The position numbers and the translations under genes were made by a program. From the NCBI RefSeq assembly GCF_005503145.1, contig NZ_SCNV01000020.1, positions 61,482 through 125,481 on the forward strand: DNA of 64,000 nt. Reading direction: 5' to 3'. The notes below the pieces were generated by a model, which saw only the letters and a program-made list of their open reading frames with translations, did not search any database and was not told the DNA's origin. Position 1 is the first letter of the stretch, and each line of letters begins with the position of its first letter. Positions 17,451-25,744 of the stretch are shown here, piece by piece. Source of the DNA: Burkholderia sp. 4M9327F10 (GTDB lineage Bacteria; Pseudomonadota; Gammaproteobacteria; Burkholderiales; Burkholderiaceae).

Positions 17451-17454
17451 ACCC

Positions 17455-17512
17455 GATGCGGCTTTCAGCGCCGCATCTGCCGGCGCGGCTCTTCGTGAGC
17501 CGCGCCGGCGTT
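17455..17512 (+). terminator. Two tandem hairpins between rppH and the CNP1-like gene
   Basis: GATGCGGC/GCCGCATC (17455-17462 with 17470-17477) is followed at once by a perfect 13-bp stem (17479-17491 with 17497-17509, loop TTCGT) and GTTTC. The U tract is short, so termination may be partial. The second stem ends about six bases before the ribosome site of the next gene. Confidence 0.5.
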
Positions 17513-17526
17513 TCGAGGAAATCATA

Positions 17527-18084
17527 TTGAAAGCACTTGCTCTCGTCGTGGCGCTGGCTGCCACCGGCGCCCTGCTGGCTGGCTGTTCGAGCACCCCCAA
17601 ACCCAGCAACAAGGATGACAGCGCGTTTACGTATCTGTTCGACCGCAAGCCCAACTGGACGGAAAACAAGGTCGACACGCTGCCCTCGCTGCCGCTGGCT
17701 GCCAATCTGGTCCCGTTCGTCGTCTCGGGCAACACCCCGCTTACCTTCGCGCTCGACTCCAAGTCGCTCAGCGTCGGCGACGACGGCGTGGTGCGGTACA
17801 CGGTGGTCGTGACGAGCCCGAGCGGCGCGCACAACGTGAACTATGAAGGGATTCGCTGCGACACGTACGAGTGGCGCCAGTACGCGGCCCTCAACGCGGA
17901 TCACGACGGCTGGGACGACACGGTCGCTACGCCGTTCGCACGGATCGAGGACAGCACGCTGAACGGGTATCAGGCAACGCTGTATCAGGACTACTTCTGC
18001 GCGAACAAGATTCCGACCGGTAAGGCGCAGCAGATTCTGGACAACATGCGTCTTGGAAGGACTGCGGCGTCGCAGCTTCATTGA
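17527..18084 (+). CDS. CNP1-like family lipoprotein
   Basis: This 185-residue lipoprotein has a signal peptide ending LLAGC (Cys20) and a domain resembling the CNP1-like family of beta-proteobacteria. Cysteines are at GIRCDTYEW and DYFCANK. It starts at TTG 17527 preceded by GAGGAAA; no ATG fits the signal peptide. The family is conserved next to rppH but has no established function. It is probably periplasm-facing and membrane-anchored. Confidence 0.75.
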   Translation: MKALALVVALAATGALLAGCSSTPKPSNKDDSAFTYLFDRKPNWTENKVDTLPSLPLAANLVPFVVSGNTPLTFALDSKSLSVGDDGVVRYTVVVTSPSGAHNVNYEGIRCDTYEWRQYAALNADHDGWDDTVATPFARIEDSTLNGYQATLYQDYFCANKIPTGKAQQILDNMRLGRTAASQLH

Positions 18085-18144
18085 ACCGACGGGTCTTGCC
18101 GCGTGGCGCTTGCAGTTGCGTGCAGTTCCGGCAGCGCCGGGATT

Positions 18145-18183
18145 AAAAAAAGCCGTTCCAACCTGAGTTGGAACGGCTTTTTT
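18145..18183. terminator. Bidirectional terminator between CNP1-like gene and proB
   Basis: The stem AGCCGTTCCAAC-CTGA-GTTGGAACGGCT is flanked by A6 on the left and T6 on the right, so it works for the plus-strand lipoprotein gene and for proB read-through on the minus strand. Confidence 0.85.
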
Positions 18184-18275
18184 GCAGGCGAGATCCGGAT
18201 CGTGAGTGTGGTCTGGAAGCGCCGTTTCGGTTCGCTGCCTGGCTTCGTCTTTTGCGCCCGCAGCGGCCGTCTGCC

Positions 18276-19394
18276 TCAAACCAGCACGAGGTTATCGCGG
18301 TGAATCAGTTCCGGCTCCAGCATGTAGCCGAGCACTCCTTCAATATCACCGCTTGGGCGACGCTGAATCAGCTTGGCCTCGGCGCTGCTGTAATTCGTCA
18401 GACCGCGCGCCACTTCACGCCCCGCCGCGCTCAGGCAGGCAATCACCTCGCCGCGCGCAAACGCACCCTGTACGCCGATCACGCCAATCGGTAGAAGGCT
18501 CTTGCCCCCTTCCGTCAGCTTTTCGACGGCGCCGTCGTCAATCACCACGTGGCCGCGCACCTGCAGGTGGTCGGCCATCCATTGCTTGCGCGCCGCCATC
18601 CGCGCGGTGCGGGCAATCAACTGCGTGCCGATCGCCTCGCCGATGGCCAGACGCGCCAGCACGTCTGGCTCGCGGCCGCTCGCGATCACCGTGTTCGCGC
18701 CGCTATGGGCCGCACGCTTGGCCGCGAGAATCTTGGTCAGCATGCCGCCGCGGCCCAGGCTCGAACCGGCACCGCCGGCCATCGCCTCGAGTTCCGGCGC
18801 ACCGGCATCGGCTTGCTGGACCAGCGTGGCCGACGGGTCCTTACGCGGATCAGCAGTGAAGAGACCTTGCTGATCGGTGAGGATGATCAACGCATCGCCT
18901 TCGATCAGATTCGCGACCAGCGCGCCCAGCGTGTCGTTATCGCCGAACTTGATTTCGTCGGTAACGACCGTGTCGTTCTCGTTGATGATCGGCACCACGC
19001 CCAGACGCAGCAGCGTCAGCAAGGTGGAACGCGCATTCAGGTAACGCTCGCGGTCCGCCAGGTCGGCATGGGTCAGCAGAATCTGCGCCGTACGGATCGA
19101 ATGCTCGGCAAAGCGGCTTTCGTACACCTGTGCAAGCCCCATCTGCCCGACTGCGGCCGCGGCCTGCAACTCGTCGATCTCGCGTGGACGTTTGGTCCAG
19201 CCAAGCCGCTGCATGCCTTCGGCGATCGCCCCCGAGCTCACCAGCACGACCTCTTTGCCCTGCGCGCGCAACGCGGCGATCTGCGCTGCCCAGCGGCCGA
19301 TCGCGGCATGATCGAGGCCCCGGCCGTCGTTGGTGACGAGGCTTGATCCGACTTTCACTACCAATCGCCTGGAGTCTGCGATGACGGAACGCAT
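18276..19394 (-). CDS. proB: Glutamate 5-kinase
   Basis: This 372-residue protein performs the first step of proline synthesis, phosphorylating L-glutamate. It has an amino-acid kinase domain (VVKVGSSLVTNDG at the start, VVLVSSGAIAEG, then INENDTV) and a C-terminal PUA domain (about residues 285-370). The ATG at 19394 is conserved (MRSVIADSRRLVVKVG). It lies 78 bases downstream of obgE on the same strand, so an obgE-proB operon is likely. Confidence 0.96.
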   Translation of the reverse strand: MRSVIADSRRLVVKVGSSLVTNDGRGLDHAAIGRWAAQIAALRAQGKEVVLVSSGAIAEGMQRLGWTKRPREIDELQAAAAVGQMGLAQVYESRFAEHSIRTAQILLTHADLADRERYLNARSTLLTLLRLGVVPIINENDTVVTDEIKFGDNDTLGALVANLIEGDALIILTDQQGLFTADPRKDPSATLVQQADAGAPELEAMAGGAGSSLGRGGMLTKILAAKRAAHSGANTVIASGREPDVLARLAIGEAIGTQLIARTARMAARKQWMADHLQVRGHVVIDDGAVEKLTEGGKSLLPIGVIGVQGAFARGEVIACLSAAGREVARGLTNYSSAEAKLIQRRPSGDIEGVLGYMLEPELIHRDNLVLV

Positions 19395-19472
19395 TGTGCG
19401 CGGTCTCCCAAGATAATCCGTGATGCCGGCCGGCGGCCCGATGCAGGCACGCCGGCGCTCAAGCCATACCCG

Positions 19473-20606
19473 TTATTCCTGCGGCCGAACCGGGTCGCCC
19501 TGCGCGCCCGACCCGCTCGAAGCCGCGCCTTGCTGCTTTTCGCGAAAGCGCACGTCGGCAGCGAGATCTTCGGCCTCGGCCTGGCGCTGTGCATCCGAAT
19601 GCGCCGCGATATGGTCGTAGACCGCATAGACCAGCGCTTCGCAGCCCTGCCCCGTCAGCGCCGAAATTTCGAACACCGGGCCGTCCCAGCCGAAGCCCTC
19701 GAGGAACGCGGCCACGCGCGCCTGACGCTCGTCTTCGGGCACCATGTCGAGTTTGTTCAGGACCAGCCAGCGGGTTTTCTCGAACAGCAGTTCGTCGTAC
19801 TTGCGCAGCTCGTTGACGATTGCCTTGGCTTCGGCGACCGGATCGACCGCGTCGTCAAACGGCGCGACATCGACGATGTGCAGCAACAGGCCTGTGCGCT
19901 GCAAATGGCGCAGGAACTGGTGCCCAAGGCCCGCGCCTTCGGCGGCGCCTTCGATCAGACCGGGAATGTCGGCGATCACGAAGCTGCGGCTCGGGCCCAC
20001 GCGCACCACGCCCAGATTCGGCGCAAGTGTGGTGAAGGGGTAGTCGGCAATCTTCGGCTTCGCGTTCGACACCGACGAAATGAAGGTGGACTTGCCGGCG
20101 TTCGGCATGCCGAGCAGGCCGACGTCTGCCAGCACCTTCAGTTCGAGGCGCACCATACGGCGCTCGCCCGGCTTGCCATCGGTCTTCTGACGCGGCGCGC
20201 GATTCGTGCTGGACTTGAAATGCAGGTTGCCGAGGCCGCCCGCGCCGCCCTGGGCGATCTGCACGCTCTGATTATGCTCGGTCAGGTCGGCGATCAGCTC
20301 GCCGGTTTCCATGTCCGAGATGATCGTGCCGACCGGCATGCGCAGCGTCACGTCGTCGCCGCCCTTGCCGTAGCAGTCCGCGCCGCGGCCGTTTTCGCCG
20401 TTGCGCGCCATATGCTTTTTCGCGTAGCGGTAGTCGATCAGCGTGTTGATGTTGCGGTCTGCCACAGCGTAGACGCTGCCGCCGCGGCCGCCGTCGCCAC
20501 CATCCGGACCGCCGAACGGGACGAATTTCTCGCGGCGCATCGACGCGCTGCCATCCCCTCCGTCGCCGGCGATGACTTCAATCCTCGCTTCGTCAATGAA
20601 CTTCAT
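19473..20606 (-). CDS. obgE: Obg GTPase
   Basis: This 377-residue Obg/CgtA-family GTPase is involved in 50S ribosome assembly and the stringent response. The N-terminal glycine-rich Obg fold (MKFIDEARIEVIAGDGGDG, about residues 1-158) precedes the G domain with GMPNAGKST (about residue 166), DIPGLIEGA and NKLDM. The C-terminal tail after about residue 345 is charged and variable. It is separated from rpmA by a terminator, so it has its own promoter; a 14-bp palindrome lies in that interval. Confidence 0.97.
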   Translation of the reverse strand: MKFIDEARIEVIAGDGGDGSASMRREKFVPFGGPDGGDGGRGGSVYAVADRNINTLIDYRYAKKHMARNGENGRGADCYGKGGDDVTLRMPVGTIISDMETGELIADLTEHNQSVQIAQGGAGGLGNLHFKSSTNRAPRQKTDGKPGERRMVRLELKVLADVGLLGMPNAGKSTFISSVSNAKPKIADYPFTTLAPNLGVVRVGPSRSFVIADIPGLIEGAAEGAGLGHQFLRHLQRTGLLLHIVDVAPFDDAVDPVAEAKAIVNELRKYDELLFEKTRWLVLNKLDMVPEDERQARVAAFLEGFGWDGPVFEISALTGQGCEALVYAVYDHIAAHSDAQRQAEAEDLAADVRFREKQQGAASSGSGAQGDPVRPQE

Positions 20607-20661
20607 GCGTAACTCCGTCCCGTGTTTTATCGCTATTTTGCCGCGCCCGCGGTGCGTTGAA

Positions 20662-20675
20662 CAATCGGCCGATTG
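20662..20675. promoter_or_regulatory. 14-bp palindrome upstream of obgE
   Basis: CAATCGGCCGATTG is a perfect inverted repeat 56 bases upstream of the obgE start and downstream of the rpmA terminator, placed as an operator might be. No regulator is recognised. Confidence 0.3.
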
Positions 20676-20724
20676 GCCATCCGCGCGGGCTCACGACAAC
20701 AATGTCAGCCATCAATGTGCAATG

Positions 20725-20755
20725 AAAAAGGCCCCGCCAACTTCGCGGGGCCTTT
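20725..20755 (-). terminator. Intrinsic terminator of rplU-rpmA
   Basis: On the minus strand AAAGGCCCCGC and GCGGGGCCTTT form an 11-bp stem (20727-20737 with 20745-20755) followed by U5, about 32 bases after the rpmA stop. Confidence 0.85.
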
Positions 20756-20787
20756 GTTCCGGTCCTGAAGCCCGTGCCTGAATAGAC

Positions 20788-21051
20788 TCAGACTGCTGCC
20801 GGGACGACGTTGACCGTGTGCTTCTTGGCTGCGCCTTTCGTCGTGAACTTGACGTGGCCGTCCGTCAGCGCGAACAAGGTGTGATCCTTGCCGATACCGA
20901 CGTTTTCGCCCGGGTGCATGCGCGTGCCGCGTTGACGCACGATGATGCCGCCAGCGTTGATGGCTTGACCGCCGTAAACCTTCACGCCGAGACGCTTCGA
21001 CTCGGAGTCGCGGCCGTTACGTGACGATCCGCCTGCCTTTTTGTGTGCCAT
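20788..21051 (-). CDS. rpmA: 50S ribosomal protein L27
   Basis: This 87-residue protein starts MAHKKAGGSSRNGRDSESKR, the diagnostic L27 N-terminus that reaches toward the peptidyl-transferase centre. There is no Firmicutes-type N-terminal cleavage extension. It lies 24 bases downstream of rplU in the usual rplU-rpmA operon. Confidence 0.98.
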   Translation of the reverse strand: MAHKKAGGSSRNGRDSESKRLGVKVYGGQAINAGGIIVRQRGTRMHPGENVGIGKDHTLFALTDGHVKFTTKGAAKKHTVNVVPAAV

Positions 21052-21075
21052 TTAATAGCTCCTTAACCGTTGCGC

Positions 21076-21387
21076 TTACGCGTTGATCGCGTCAATGCGC
21101 AGTTCGGTGTAGTTCTGGCGGTGGCCGCCATGCTTCTGGTAGTGCTTCCGGCGACGCATCTTGAAGATGGTCACTTTGGCGTGACGACCTTGCGATACGA
21201 CGGTAGCCTTGACGGAAGCCCCACTGACCAGCGGCGTACCGAACTTAATCGATTCGCCTTCGCCCACTGCGAGAACCTGGTCGAGCGTGATTTCAGCGTC
21301 AATGTCTGCCGGTATCTGTTCTACTTTAAGTTTTTCGCCGACGGCAACTTTATACTGCTTGCCACCGGTTTTTATGACCGCGTACAT
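21076..21387 (-). CDS. rplU: 50S ribosomal protein L21
   Basis: This 103-residue protein starts at ATG 21387 with MYAVIKTGGKQYKVAVGEKL and ends with the RRRKHYQKHGGHRQ RNA-binding segment, all typical of L21. The frame is open upstream, but the conserved start and the promoter at 21442-21470 fix the gene. The leader is about 50 bases. Confidence 0.98.
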   Translation of the reverse strand: MYAVIKTGGKQYKVAVGEKLKVEQIPADIDAEITLDQVLAVGEGESIKFGTPLVSGASVKATVVSQGRHAKVTIFKMRRRKHYQKHGGHRQNYTELRIDAINA

Positions 21388-21441
21388 TGAGAACCTCACT
21401 CTGTGTTCATTTTCTCCACGCACCACGCGCGGAAACCCGTG

Positions 21442-21470
21442 ATTATACATAGAGTTAGCTGCGCGGTCAA
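21442..21470 (-). promoter_or_regulatory. rplU promoter
   Basis: On the minus strand -35 TTGACC (21465-21470), a 17-base spacer and a perfect -10 TATAAT (21442-21447). This is a near-consensus sigma-70 promoter, fitting high ribosomal-protein expression. Confidence 0.85.
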
Positions 21471-21570
21471 AACTCATTGACAGGCGCGGCAAGTCCCCGT
21501 AGAGCCCCGCCACACGGGCGGCCGCGCGTCGATCCCGCAGGCTGCGGCACGGAACTGTCGCGATTCGCCT

Positions 21571-21576
21571 TATAAT
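21571..21576 (+). promoter_or_regulatory. Putative ispB -10 box
   Basis: TATAAT lies 26 bases upstream of the ispB ATG, giving a leader of about 20 bases. No good -35 hexamer is visible. Confidence 0.4.
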
Positions 21577-21602
21577 TCGCGGCACTACCCAATTCAGCCA
21601 TC

Positions 21603-22595
21603 ATGTCGTCGACTGCCACTCCCTCTCCCAACGCCGCCAGCCTGCTCGCTCCGATTGCCGAAGACATGGAGCAGGTGAACCGCGTCATCCGGCACCGCCT
21701 GGCGTCCGAGGTGATGCTGATCAACCAGATTTCCGAGTACATCATCAGCGCCGGCGGCAAACGCCTGCGTCCCGCGCTGCTGTTGCTGGTGGCGGGCGCG
21801 CTGGGCGAAACCACCGGGTACCGGCACGAACTGGCTGCCGTGGTCGAATTCATCCATACGGCCACCCTGCTGCACGACGACGTGGTCGACGAATCCGACC
21901 TGCGGCGCGGCCGGCAGACCGCGAACGCCCTGTTTGGCAATGCCGCCAGCGTGCTGGTGGGCGATTTTCTGTACTCGCGCTCGTTCCAGATGATGGTCGG
22001 GGTCGGCAAGATGCGGGTGATGGAAATTCTCTCGGAAGCGACCAACATCATTTCCGAGGGTGAAGTCCTGCAGTTGCTGAACATGCATGACGCCGACGTG
22101 GACGAAGCCCGCTACATGCAGGTGATCCGCTACAAGACGGCCAAGCTGTTCGAGGCAGCGGCCCAGCTCGGCGCCGTGCTGGCGGGCGTGGATGCAACCA
22201 CCGAGGCGGCAGCGGCGGAATTCGGCCGGCGCATCGGCACGGCCTTCCAGATCATGGACGACTGGCTCGACTACACCGGCACGGCCGAATCCATGGGCAA
22301 GAATGCCGGTGACGACCTACGCGAAGGCAAGCCCACGCTGCCGCTTATCTATCTGATCGAGCGCGGTACGCCGGAGCAGTCGGCGCTTGCGCGTGAGGCG
22401 ATCGAGCAAGGCGGTACAGACCGCTTCGACACCATTTTCGAGGCGATCACGCGCTCGGGCGCGCTGGATCACACGCTGGAATGCGCGAAGAAGGAAGCGC
22501 AGGCAGCCGCAGCAGCAATTTCTTCGTTTCCGGATTCCATTTTCAAAGATAGCCTGCTAGAATTATGTTTTTACTCGACGGCAAGACAGTCTTGA
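21603..22595 (+). CDS. ispB: Octaprenyl diphosphate synthase (trans-polyprenyl synthase)
   Basis: This 330-residue enzyme has both aspartate-rich motifs, DDVVDESDLRRG (residues 92-96) and DDWLDYTG (219-223), which bind magnesium and the allylic/isoprenyl diphosphates. It makes the side chain of ubiquinone (coq7 for ubiquinone is also in this window). Chain length cannot be fixed from sequence; C8 is expected in Burkholderia. It is divergent from rplU and upstream of tRNA-Pro. Confidence 0.93.
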   Translation: MSSTATPSPNAASLLAPIAEDMEQVNRVIRHRLASEVMLINQISEYIISAGGKRLRPALLLLVAGALGETTGYRHELAAVVEFIHTATLLHDDVVDESDLRRGRQTANALFGNAASVLVGDFLYSRSFQMMVGVGKMRVMEILSEATNIISEGEVLQLLNMHDADVDEARYMQVIRYKTAKLFEAAAQLGAVLAGVDATTEAAAAEFGRRIGTAFQIMDDWLDYTGTAESMGKNAGDDLREGKPTLPLIYLIERGTPEQSALAREAIEQGGTDRFDTIFEAITRSGALDHTLECAKKEAQAAAAAISSFPDSIFKDSLLELCFYSTARQS

Positions 22596-22645
22596 ACGAG
22601 ACTTAAATGCCGGATTAGTCTGAATCGAGTCAATGCAGTACAAAT

Positions 22646-22722
22646 CGGGGTGTAGCTTAGCCTGGTAGAGCGCTACGTTCGGGACGTAGAGGCCGGAGGT
22701 TCGAATCCTCTCACCCCGACCA
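22646..22722 (+). tRNA. tRNA-Pro (anticodon CGG)
   Basis: This is a 77-base cloverleaf: acceptor CGGGGTG/CACCCCG, anticodon stem CTACG/CGTAG with loop TTCGGGA (anticodon CGG), T-loop TTCGAAT, discriminator A and an encoded CCA (22720-22722). It reads proline codon CCG. It is intact, with no integrase or direct repeat of its 3' end nearby. Confidence 0.97.
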
Positions 22723-22729
22723 GATTTTG

Positions 22730-22760
22730 AAAAACCGCGCAGATTTGCGCGGTTTTTTTT
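22730..22760 (+). terminator. Terminator after tRNA-Pro
   Basis: AAAACCGCGC-AGATTT-GCGCGGTTTT runs into T8 (to 22760), eight bases after the tRNA. Confidence 0.9.
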
Positions 22761-22900
22761 CGTCTGTCGTTTTCTGCCAAAGTGCAGATACGTGCAGATG
22801 CACCGCGAATCCGGGCCGTCCTATGCCTTCTGGCCAGGCGGGCGAGTGCGGCACCCTCTGCTATATTCTCCCCATCCCGCCCCCTACCAGTTCGCGACAC

Positions 22901-24208
22901 GTGGAACAACTACCCTTATGGGCGCAGATAGGCGCCGTCTTCCTGCTGCTTGTCTGCTCCAGTTTTTTCTCTATCTCCGAAACGGCGATGATGGCGCTCA
23001 ACCGCCACCGCCTGAAGCACCTCTCCAATCAGGGCGTTCTCGGCGCCAAAACCACGCAAGGATTGCTCGCACGCACCGACGAGTTGCTGAGCGTGATCCT
23101 GATCGGCAACAACCTGTTCAACACGATCATCCCGGTACTGACCACCTCGGTCGCATTGCATACGTTTGGCCGCAACAATCTCGTGCTGTCGATCGCCACC
23201 GGCATCGTGGCGTTCCTGATCATCGTGTTCGCTGAGATCACGCCGAAGATCGTCGGCGCCACCTTTCCGGAAAAGATCGCGCTGCCGGCGAGCCTGCTGA
23301 TCGCACCGCTCATGCGTGCGACGAGGCCTATCGTCTGGTTCGTCAACCTGTTCGCCAACACCATCCTGCGCATCCTGCACATCAACACGAAGGGCGCGCA
23401 CGAGCAGCGCCTTTCAACCGAGGAGCTGCGCACCATCGTGCTGGAGTCCGGCAGCTTCATGCCGACCAAGCACCGCAGCATCCTGCTGAACCTGTTCGAT
23501 CTGGAGAACATCTCCGTCGACGACGTGATGATTCCGCGCCGCCGGATCGAGGCGCTCGATTTCGATGCGCCGTTCGAGCAGATCCTGCATCAGCTCGAAA
23601 CCTGCTATCACAACAAGCTGATCGTGTATCAAGGCGACATCGACCGTGTGCTCGGGGTGCTGCATGTGCGCAAGACGCTCTCAGCGCTGCATAACCAGGA
23701 ACTCGAGCGAGAGACATTGCGCGAACTGCTCGCCGAACCGTACTTCGTGCCGAGCGGCACGCCGGTGTTCCAACAGTTGCAGTACTTCCAGGAGAGCCGC
23801 CACCGTACCGCGCTGGTCGTCAACGAATACGGCGAACTACAGGGGCTGGTGACACCGGAAGACATCATCGAGGAGCTGATCGGCGAGTTCACCACGTCGA
23901 TCCCGCGAGGCGCGAATTCGCGGGGCGGCTGGAATGAGGACGGCGAGTGCATCGTCTCCGGCAGCATGCCGTTGCGCGAACTGAACCGGTGGCTGCAGCT
24001 CACGCTGCCGACTGACGGACCGAAGACACTCAACGGGCTGATTCTCGAAGTGCTCGAAGAGATTCCCGACGGCGATGTGTGCGTGCAGATCGGTGAGATC
24101 AAACTCGAAGTGATGCGCAGTGACGATCAGGCGGTCCGGACCGTCAAGATTTTCAAGCCGGGATCGCGCTCGGGGGCGAAGAAGGGCAGCAAGGCGCAGC
24201 GCGGTTGA
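22901..24208 (+). CDS. CorC/HlyC-family (CNNM-CBS) membrane protein
   Basis: About 435 residues. The first 190 are a DUF21/CNNM membrane domain (FFSISETAMMALNRHRL, IGNNLFNTIIPVLTTS, AEITPKIVGATFPE). Two CBS domains follow (about 205-325, DVMIPRRRIEALD and LVTPEDIIEELIGE), then a CorC_HlyC C-terminal domain. The family is tied to Mg2+/Co2+ efflux; haemolysin labels are historical. The frame is open to 22727 through the terminator, so the real start must be later; GTG 22901 gives the conserved VEQLPLWAQIGAVFLL. Confidence 0.87.
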   Translation: MEQLPLWAQIGAVFLLLVCSSFFSISETAMMALNRHRLKHLSNQGVLGAKTTQGLLARTDELLSVILIGNNLFNTIIPVLTTSVALHTFGRNNLVLSIATGIVAFLIIVFAEITPKIVGATFPEKIALPASLLIAPLMRATRPIVWFVNLFANTILRILHINTKGAHEQRLSTEELRTIVLESGSFMPTKHRSILLNLFDLENISVDDVMIPRRRIEALDFDAPFEQILHQLETCYHNKLIVYQGDIDRVLGVLHVRKTLSALHNQELERETLRELLAEPYFVPSGTPVFQQLQYFQESRHRTALVVNEYGELQGLVTPEDIIEELIGEFTTSIPRGANSRGGWNEDGECIVSGSMPLRELNRWLQLTLPTDGPKTLNGLILEVLEEIPDGDVCVQIGEIKLEVMRSDDQAVRTVKIFKPGSRSGAKKGSKAQRG

Positions 24209-24319
24209 GCTGGCGGGTGCACGGCGCATCTGGCCATCCGGCCGAATGGCGCTGGCGAGCGGCGTAACGGATGATGGAGCCGTCATGTTCTACAGGCGGC
24301 TCCCGGCCGGTTATCTTCG

Positions 24320-25744
24320 ATGTCATCCTCCCGCCGTTCCGTGCCTGCTATTTCAGCGCAGCGCCTCGCAGATACAGTCAGCCAGGCTGGCGCACCGTAT
24401 CGCGGCAGCCCTGTTAAAGCCAGACCGGCCGCTGCCTTAACCACTTCGGCGCCGTCTGCGTCGCCTGTTCTCTCCGCTGTCGGCCCCGCTGCCAACGCCA
24501 CTGCCGGCCCCTTTGCCGGCGCAATCCGCGACGACACGCCCGGCCAAAACACCACGCCCGGACTCGCCGACGCTGACAACACACCCGCCGTCCGCCTGCT
24601 GAGCGATACCCTGCGCGAAGCTACGCGCCGCAACGCATCGGATCTGCATATCGAGCCCGCAGAGCAAGGCTGGCGCATGCGTCTGCGCATCGATGGCGTA
24701 CTGCACGCCATCGCCCCACCGCCCGCGCATCTGCGCGATGCCTTCATCACGCGGGTGAAAGTGCTGGCGCGCATGGACATCGCCGAGCGGCGCGTGCCGC
24801 AGGACGGGCGGCTACGCATTGCCACTGGCCCCGGCCGCTTCGAAGACTATCGCGTCAACTCGCTGCCCACGCTGTTCGGAGAAAAGCTGGTGCTGCGCCG
24901 GCTCGACGCGCTGCCCGCCACCCTCTCGCTCGATTCCCTTGGTCTGAACCCCGCTCAGCGTGCGTCGCTCGAGGCGGCCATTGGCGCACCGCACGGGCTG
25001 GTTCTGGTGACAGGTCCCACGGGCAGCGGCAAAACCCTCTCGCTGTACTGCTTCCTGCAGATGCTGAACGCGGAGTCGCGCAATATCTGCTCAGTCGAAG
25101 ATCCGGCGGAAATCCAGTTGGCCGGCATCAACCAGGTCAGCGTGCGCGAGAAGGCCGGTCTCACGTTTGCAGTCGCGCTCCGCGCGTTCCTGCGCCAGGA
25201 TCCGGATGTGATCATGGTCGGCGAGATTCGCGATGAAGAAACCGCCGATGTCGCCGTCAAAGCCGCGCAGACCGGCCACCTGGTGCTCTCTACGCTGCAC
25301 ACCAACGACGCGCCGGCGGCTGTTGCCCGATTGATCGACATCGGTGTCGAGCCGTATAACCTCGCCGCCGCATTGCGCATGGTGACCGCGCAACGGCTCG
25401 TGAGGCGGCTCTGTGCGGCGTGCCGGACACCGGCGCCGCAATCGGCGGCGGCGCTGCATGCAGCCGGCTTCGCCGACGGCCAGCTCGAAGGCTGGCAGCC
25501 TTACCGTTCGGTGGGCTGTGACGCGTGTCATGGGATCGGCTTTCGCGGGCGGATCGGCATTCACCAGGTGATGCCGGTATCGGACGCAATGCGCGAGCTG
25601 ATCGTCGCGAGCGCGGGCAGCCATGCGCTGGCGCGCCTGGCGCATGCCGAACATGTGACCACGCTGCGCGACGCCGCGCTGACGCTCGTGAAGGACGGCA
25701 CCACCAGCCTCGCTGAAGCGCTAAGCGCCACTGAGGTCGCATGA
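24320..25744 (+). CDS. pilB: Type IV pilus / type II secretion ATPase (PilB/GspE family)
   Basis: This 474-residue secretion ATPase powers pilin polymerisation. After about 85 low-complexity residues come the N2-type domain (ASDLHIEPAEQGWRMRLRIDG), Walker A GPTGSGKT (about residue 231), the Asp box, Walker B MVGEIRDEETA, the His box and a four-cysteine zinc motif (CAACRTP then CDACHGIGF). It lacks the N-terminal GspE_N domain, so it is shorter than the usual ~570-residue PilB. It is followed by pilC with a four-base overlap. GspE identity cannot be excluded. Confidence 0.88.
   Translation: MSSSRRSVPAISAQRLADTVSQAGAPYRGSPVKARPAAALTTSAPSASPVLSAVGPAANATAGPFAGAIRDDTPGQNTTPGLADADNTPAVRLLSDTLREATRRNASDLHIEPAEQGWRMRLRIDGVLHAIAPPPAHLRDAFITRVKVLARMDIAERRVPQDGRLRIATGPGRFEDYRVNSLPTLFGEKLVLRRLDALPATLSLDSLGLNPAQRASLEAAIGAPHGLVLVTGPTGSGKTLSLYCFLQMLNAESRNICSVEDPAEIQLAGINQVSVREKAGLTFAVALRAFLRQDPDVIMVGEIRDEETADVAVKAAQTGHLVLSTLHTNDAPAAVARLIDIGVEPYNLAAALRMVTAQRLVRRLCAACRTPAPQSAAALHAAGFADGQLEGWQPYRSVGCDACHGIGFRGRIGIHQVMPVSDAMRELIVASAGSHALARLAHAEHVTTLRDAALTLVKDGTTSLAEALSATEVA

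Noticed and set aside
22646..22722. tRNA-Pro as an integration site
   Set aside because: The gene is intact and no integrase or duplicated 3' end follows; the next gene is a housekeeping CorC-type protein.
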